A stretch of DNA of 18,509 nt. Source: CAYVIB01 sp964451365 (GTDB taxonomy: Bacteria > Pseudomonadota > Gammaproteobacteria > Pseudomonadales > Cellvibrionaceae). Where the stretch lies: NCBI GenBank assembly GCA_964451365.1, contig CAYVIB010000052.1, positions 1 through 18,509 on the forward strand, in the 5' to 3' direction. Every line of letters begins with the position of its first letter. Within the stretch, counting starts at the first letter, position 1. The notes under the pieces were generated by a model that was not told the DNA's origin, did no database searches, and worked only from the letters and a program-made list of their open reading frames with translations. Made by a program: the position numbers and the translations under genes. Below, in pieces: positions 16,372 to 18,509 of this stretch.

Positions 16372-16821
16372 TCACGAATTATCCGGCCCAATCTCCTGGG
16401 CGAGGCCGATAAGAATTCCTTCGGGGCCACGAATGTAGCACAGCCGGTACGTGTTTTCGTACTGGACGACCTTGTCGACGAGTTCGGCGCCGAGCGGGTA
16501 CAGCCGGGCAAGCGTGTGGTCGAGATCCTCGACGGTGAACATGACTCGCAGATAGCCCAAAGCGTTGACCGGGGCGCGGCGATGGTCGGCCGCAATGGGT
16601 GGTTCCGCGAACCGCGAAAGCTCGAGCCTGCTGTGACCATCGGGTGTGATCATCATGGCAATCTCGCAGCGCATACCCTGCAAGCCCGTGACACCTTCGG
16701 CCCATTCGCCCTCGACCGTGGCTCGCCCCTCCAGGGCGAGGCCCAACTCCGTGAAGAAGGCGATGACGGTATCCATATCCTCGACCACAATGCCGACATT
16801 GTCCATACGTTTAACTGTCAT
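16372..16821 (-). CDS. VOC (glyoxalase/bleomycin-resistance/dioxygenase superfamily) protein
   Basis: 149 residues, start ATG at 16821 preceded by AAGGAGA. Two beta-alpha-beta-beta-beta halves are visible: half 1 from MDNVGIVVEDMDTVIAFF to SRLELSRF, half 2 from LGYLRVMFTVEDLDHTLARL to PEGILIGLAQE. The possible metal-ligand positions E67 and E134 are kept, but the first ligand, usually His, reads N8, so metal binding and enzymatic activity are doubtful. Family members isomerise, cleave or sequester small molecules. The substrate cannot be told here. The gene is about 60 % GC with a strong preference for G/C in third positions, while neighbours on both sides are about 40 %. The style recalls actinobacterial homologues, so I infer recent transfer. 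Confidence 0.8.
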   Translation of the reverse strand: MTVKRMDNVGIVVEDMDTVIAFFTELGLALEGRATVEGEWAEGVTGLQGMRCEIAMMITPDGHSRLELSRFAEPPIAADHRRAPVNALGYLRVMFTVEDLDHTLARLYPLGAELVDKVVQYENTYRLCYIRGPEGILIGLAQEIGPDNS

Positions 16822-16827
16822 AATGTC

Positions 16828-16834
16828 TCCTTGG
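16828..16834 (-). other. Integron-type core-site motif (GTTAGAC) at the VOC boundary
   Basis: On the minus strand GCGTTAGAC precedes the ribosome-binding site of the VOC gene, and fits the GTTRRRY core at which integron cassettes join. The switch in base composition falls at this point. However, I find no complementary partner site 50-130 bp upstream and no complete attC fold, so this is a hint only. It may be chance. Confidence 0.2.
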
Positions 16835-16862
16835 CGTCTAACGCTATGGCAAACTTGTTGGA

Positions 16863-17159
16863 TTACTTAAGAAAAACACCAATTATCTTGCCTTGGTTTT
16901 GTCCATTACATCCATCGTAACGAAGTACAATTTTTTTCCCACTTATTTGAGCCGCCAGCAGGATAGAAACTATTGTGTCGTATTTTGTGTGTCCTGGAGA
17001 GATATAATACCTTGAACCAGAGCAAGTGCTGGGAACCAAGTCTACGTAGGTATTCCCAGCAAAATCGACTATATGAATGTTTTGAGGAATCTCCTCTGGA
17101 GTATGATCGACAGATAGACACTGCATCGAGAAAAGAAATAAAAATACCGAAAATTTCAT
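16863..17159 (-). CDS. Small secreted protein of unknown family
   Basis: 98 residues, start ATG at 17159 with GAGGG six bases upstream. Residues 1-16 form a short signal peptide (MKFSVFLFLFSMQCLS). The mature part would be about 82 residues, with two cysteines (in STCSGSRYY and YDGCNGQ) that could form a disulfide in the periplasm, and a central helix (YDTIVSILLAAQISGKK). I do not recognise a named domain. It resembles small exported hypothetical proteins of accessory regions, but I cannot name a family. AT-rich. The stop is followed 16 bases later by GCCATAGCGTTAGAC, and then by the GC-rich VOC gene. Confidence 0.65.
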   Translation of the reverse strand: MKFSVFLFLFSMQCLSVDHTPEEIPQNIHIVDFAGNTYVDLVPSTCSGSRYYISPGHTKYDTIVSILLAAQISGKKIVLRYDGCNGQNQGKIIGVFLK

Positions 17160-17457
17160 GGAAATCCCTCATTTAAATCTTAACGTAACAATAATCTCAA
17201 ATATTAACTTTATATTTTCCCTTGGTGTATAGTATTGAAACGCTGGCCCGGCTGCGCGGTACGATATAATGCTTGCTACGCCTGGGAAACACCAGCATTT
17301 GGCTTTGATCTTATATAAACAGAAGCACCAAATAAAAGCAGGCTCACCCAAAAAACCGATGTGTAGCACATACACAATGAAAGTTGTTGATCCAGCCTCT
17401 CCAATAATTCCTCGACGAGAGGACCGAAAATATCAAGCAGATCAATCGTTATATTAC
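17160..17457 (-). other. AT-rich gap with a possible broken small membrane-protein frame
   Basis: A minus-strand frame is open from 17479 to a TAG at 17276-17278 and overlaps the end of the propeller gene. Its translation looks protein-like: an acidic helix (ITIDLLDIFGPLVEELLER), then a hydrophobic segment (SVFWVSLLLFGASVYI) and a short basic tail. No ATG, GTG or TTG start exists before the hydrophobic part. The only ATG (17371) would leave 31 residues and lacks a ribosome-binding site. It may be a gene remnant, a gene with a rare start, or chance. The rest (17160-17275) is the leader of the small secreted protein. Confidence 0.25.
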
Positions 17458-18360
17458 TTACAATTTTTGCCTGATATTCTCAATGATTTGCGTGCTCACC
17501 CAATAGAAATTCGATAGTCCGCCCTCTTCGTCATATCTACCAAAAAACAAATATTTACCATCCGGAGTAATACTTGGGCATGTTTCATTAAAATCGGAAT
17601 TTACTGTATTTCCAAGATTAATCGGTTTCGTCCATGTTCCATCCTTCTCCTTAAAATAGATATAGATATCGCTGTCTTTCCTTCGCTCATCCTCTTTGTT
17701 TCGATAATTTACCACTAAAAAATCCTGGGATGGAGAAATAAAACCGTGAACACCAAATTCAATTTCGACTTCCTTCACCTCGGGAAACTTGCCATTTTTA
17801 CCGGGTGCAGTATACATTTTTAGTTTTGATACGTTGGTGTAGAAAATGTCTCCGTTTTTCGCTTGGTTCGAATAGAAAACCTCATCATTATTTATAGGTG
17901 AATCAAGCTTTGTTGCATCACTCCAGGAGTTCTCCAAACGGTTTACATACCAAATTTTAGTGTCCGTATTGTCCGAGTTGTGGGCTGTAAAATAAACCCT
18001 GTTACCGCTAAAACTGACAAACGGATGCATTTCAGCATCCTTTTTACCTTTAGTAAAATTTGCTTTTTTAATATATGTCCATTTGTTGTCTTGGAGCTTT
18101 GAGAAGTAAATATCTGGTTCCTTGTCTTTTTTATTGGCTGAAAAATATACTTCATCCAGGTCAGGAGAAAATGAAATGCCATGCTCATATCTCCCATTTA
18201 TGGACACAATACCAGGAGCGAAAACTTCAGGGATTAAGCCCGGCGGCTGTTGCCCGAGATAGGGGCCTTCCAGGACTGGAAATTCATCTTGACTATAACT
18301 TTTGCCGCCTATCGTTAGGCTGGAAAGCAGTAGAGCAATGGAAATATAAAAACGTTTCAC
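17458..18360 (-). CDS. Secreted PD40/TolB-like beta-propeller protein
   Basis: 300 residues from a GTG start at 18360, chosen because AAGGA lies 7 bases upstream and the signal peptide (about 1-23, ending KSYS) follows at once. The mature protein begins with PVLEGPYLGQQPPGLIPEVFAPG-type sequence and has repeated blade motifs of the PD40 kind: HGISFSPDLDEVYFSA, PFVSFSGNRVYFTAHN, FISPSQDFLVVNY and CPSITPDGKYLFFGR. Expected location is the periplasm or outside the cell. Such propellers usually bind proteins or glycans and sometimes regulate. No catalytic residues can be named. No lipobox cysteine is seen in the signal. The gene is AT-rich and is the first of the minus-strand group, with its promoter presumably between 18361 and the repeat at 18458. 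Confidence 0.78.
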   Translation of the reverse strand: MKRFYISIALLLSSLTIGGKSYSQDEFPVLEGPYLGQQPPGLIPEVFAPGIVSINGRYEHGISFSPDLDEVYFSANKKDKEPDIYFSKLQDNKWTYIKKANFTKGKKDAEMHPFVSFSGNRVYFTAHNSDNTDTKIWYVNRLENSWSDATKLDSPINNDEVFYSNQAKNGDIFYTNVSKLKMYTAPGKNGKFPEVKEVEIEFGVHGFISPSQDFLVVNYRNKEDERRKDSDIYIYFKEKDGTWTKPINLGNTVNSDFNETCPSITPDGKYLFFGRYDEEGGLSNFYWVSTQIIENIRQKL

Positions 18361-18457
18361 GACTTATTCCTTAATTTGATGTCAACAAGCTGCTTAACTT
18401 CCACATTGCGATTTAAATTCTATTTAAAAGAATGAAGCTGCAGAAAAAGTCCTAGCC

Positions 18458-18509
18458 CGAATGGCACTTCCTTAAGAGAAGATTCTTTTATATGACCATG
18501 CCAACGAAT
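18458..18509. repeat. Palindromic repeat element, copy 2 (cut by the window end)
   Basis: CGAATGGCACTTCCTTAAG at 18458-18476 matches the left arm of copy 1 (5545-5563) at 18 of 19 bases. After a variable stretch, TGACCATGCCAACGAAT at the window end resembles the centre of copy 1 (TGTCATGTGAACGAAT). If it is the same element, the inverted arm (CTTAAGGAAGTGCCATT type) should follow within about 20-25 bases beyond the window. Confidence 0.65.

Noticed and set aside
16266..16640. 124-residue minus-strand frame overlapping VOC
   Set aside because: It is an Arg/Ser/Pro-rich alternate frame of a GC-rich gene; the VOC frame has the motifs and the ribosome site.
1..18509. CRISPR array, tRNA, rRNA or insertion-sequence transposase
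   Set aside because: No regularly spaced repeats, no cloverleaf-like or rRNA sequence and no transposase or integrase motifs were seen in either strand.

Overview
The window looks like chromosomal DNA of a free-living Gram-negative bacterium, most likely a gammaproteobacterium of the Cellvibrio/Alteromonas/Microbulbifer type. This is inferred from the outer-membrane TonB-dependent receptor, the enterobacterial-type LexA-like box, the TolB/PD40-type secreted propeller protein and the general gene style. I could not place the species. Coding DNA on the left and centre is about 50-60 % GC. The right end (from about 15.85 kb) drops to about 40 %, apart from one GC-rich VOC gene.

Layout. (1) 1-4711, plus strand: a compact operon of a TonB-dependent receptor with an N-terminal carboxypeptidase-regulatory-like domain, an OmpR-family response regulator 27 bp downstream, and a sensor histidine kinase whose start overlaps the regulator's stop. 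The region in front holds two 11-bp-spaced direct repeats suited to an OmpR-type regulator. The natural reading is a ligand-responsive uptake system that controls itself. (2) 4923-5483, minus strand: a gamma-class carbonic anhydrase-like hexapeptide protein with the metal ligands intact. (3) 5545-5616: a palindromic repeat, of which a second, partial copy lies at the right edge of the window (18458-18509). (4) 5668-11283, minus strand: a giant 1871-residue UvrA made of two fused UvrA copies (four ATPase modules). The second copy has lost the insertion domain. Its promoter (TTGGCT-17-TATATT) is overlapped by a LexA-like box. (5) 11284-11995: a 712-bp gap with that promoter, several palindromes and no convincing gene. 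(6) 11996-15814, plus strand: the most unusual gene, a 1272-residue membrane-anchored fusion of a divergent choline/carnitine O-acyltransferase-fold domain, an acyl carrier protein and a fatty acyl-AMP ligase. (7) 15854-18360, minus strand: DUF3592 membrane protein, VOC protein, a small secreted protein of unknown family, a stretch with a possible broken small membrane-protein frame, and a secreted PD40 propeller protein. This is a patchwork of unrelated small genes of uneven base composition, as seen in accessory regions.

The best candidate for an undescribed system is the acyltransferase-ACP-ligase fusion. All parts needed to activate a fatty acid, hold it as a thioester and pass it to an acceptor lie in one polypeptide with a membrane anchor. 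The residues that recognise carnitine appear to be lost, so the acceptor is probably something else. Second is the SOS-type promoter on a tandem UvrA with an asymmetric second half.
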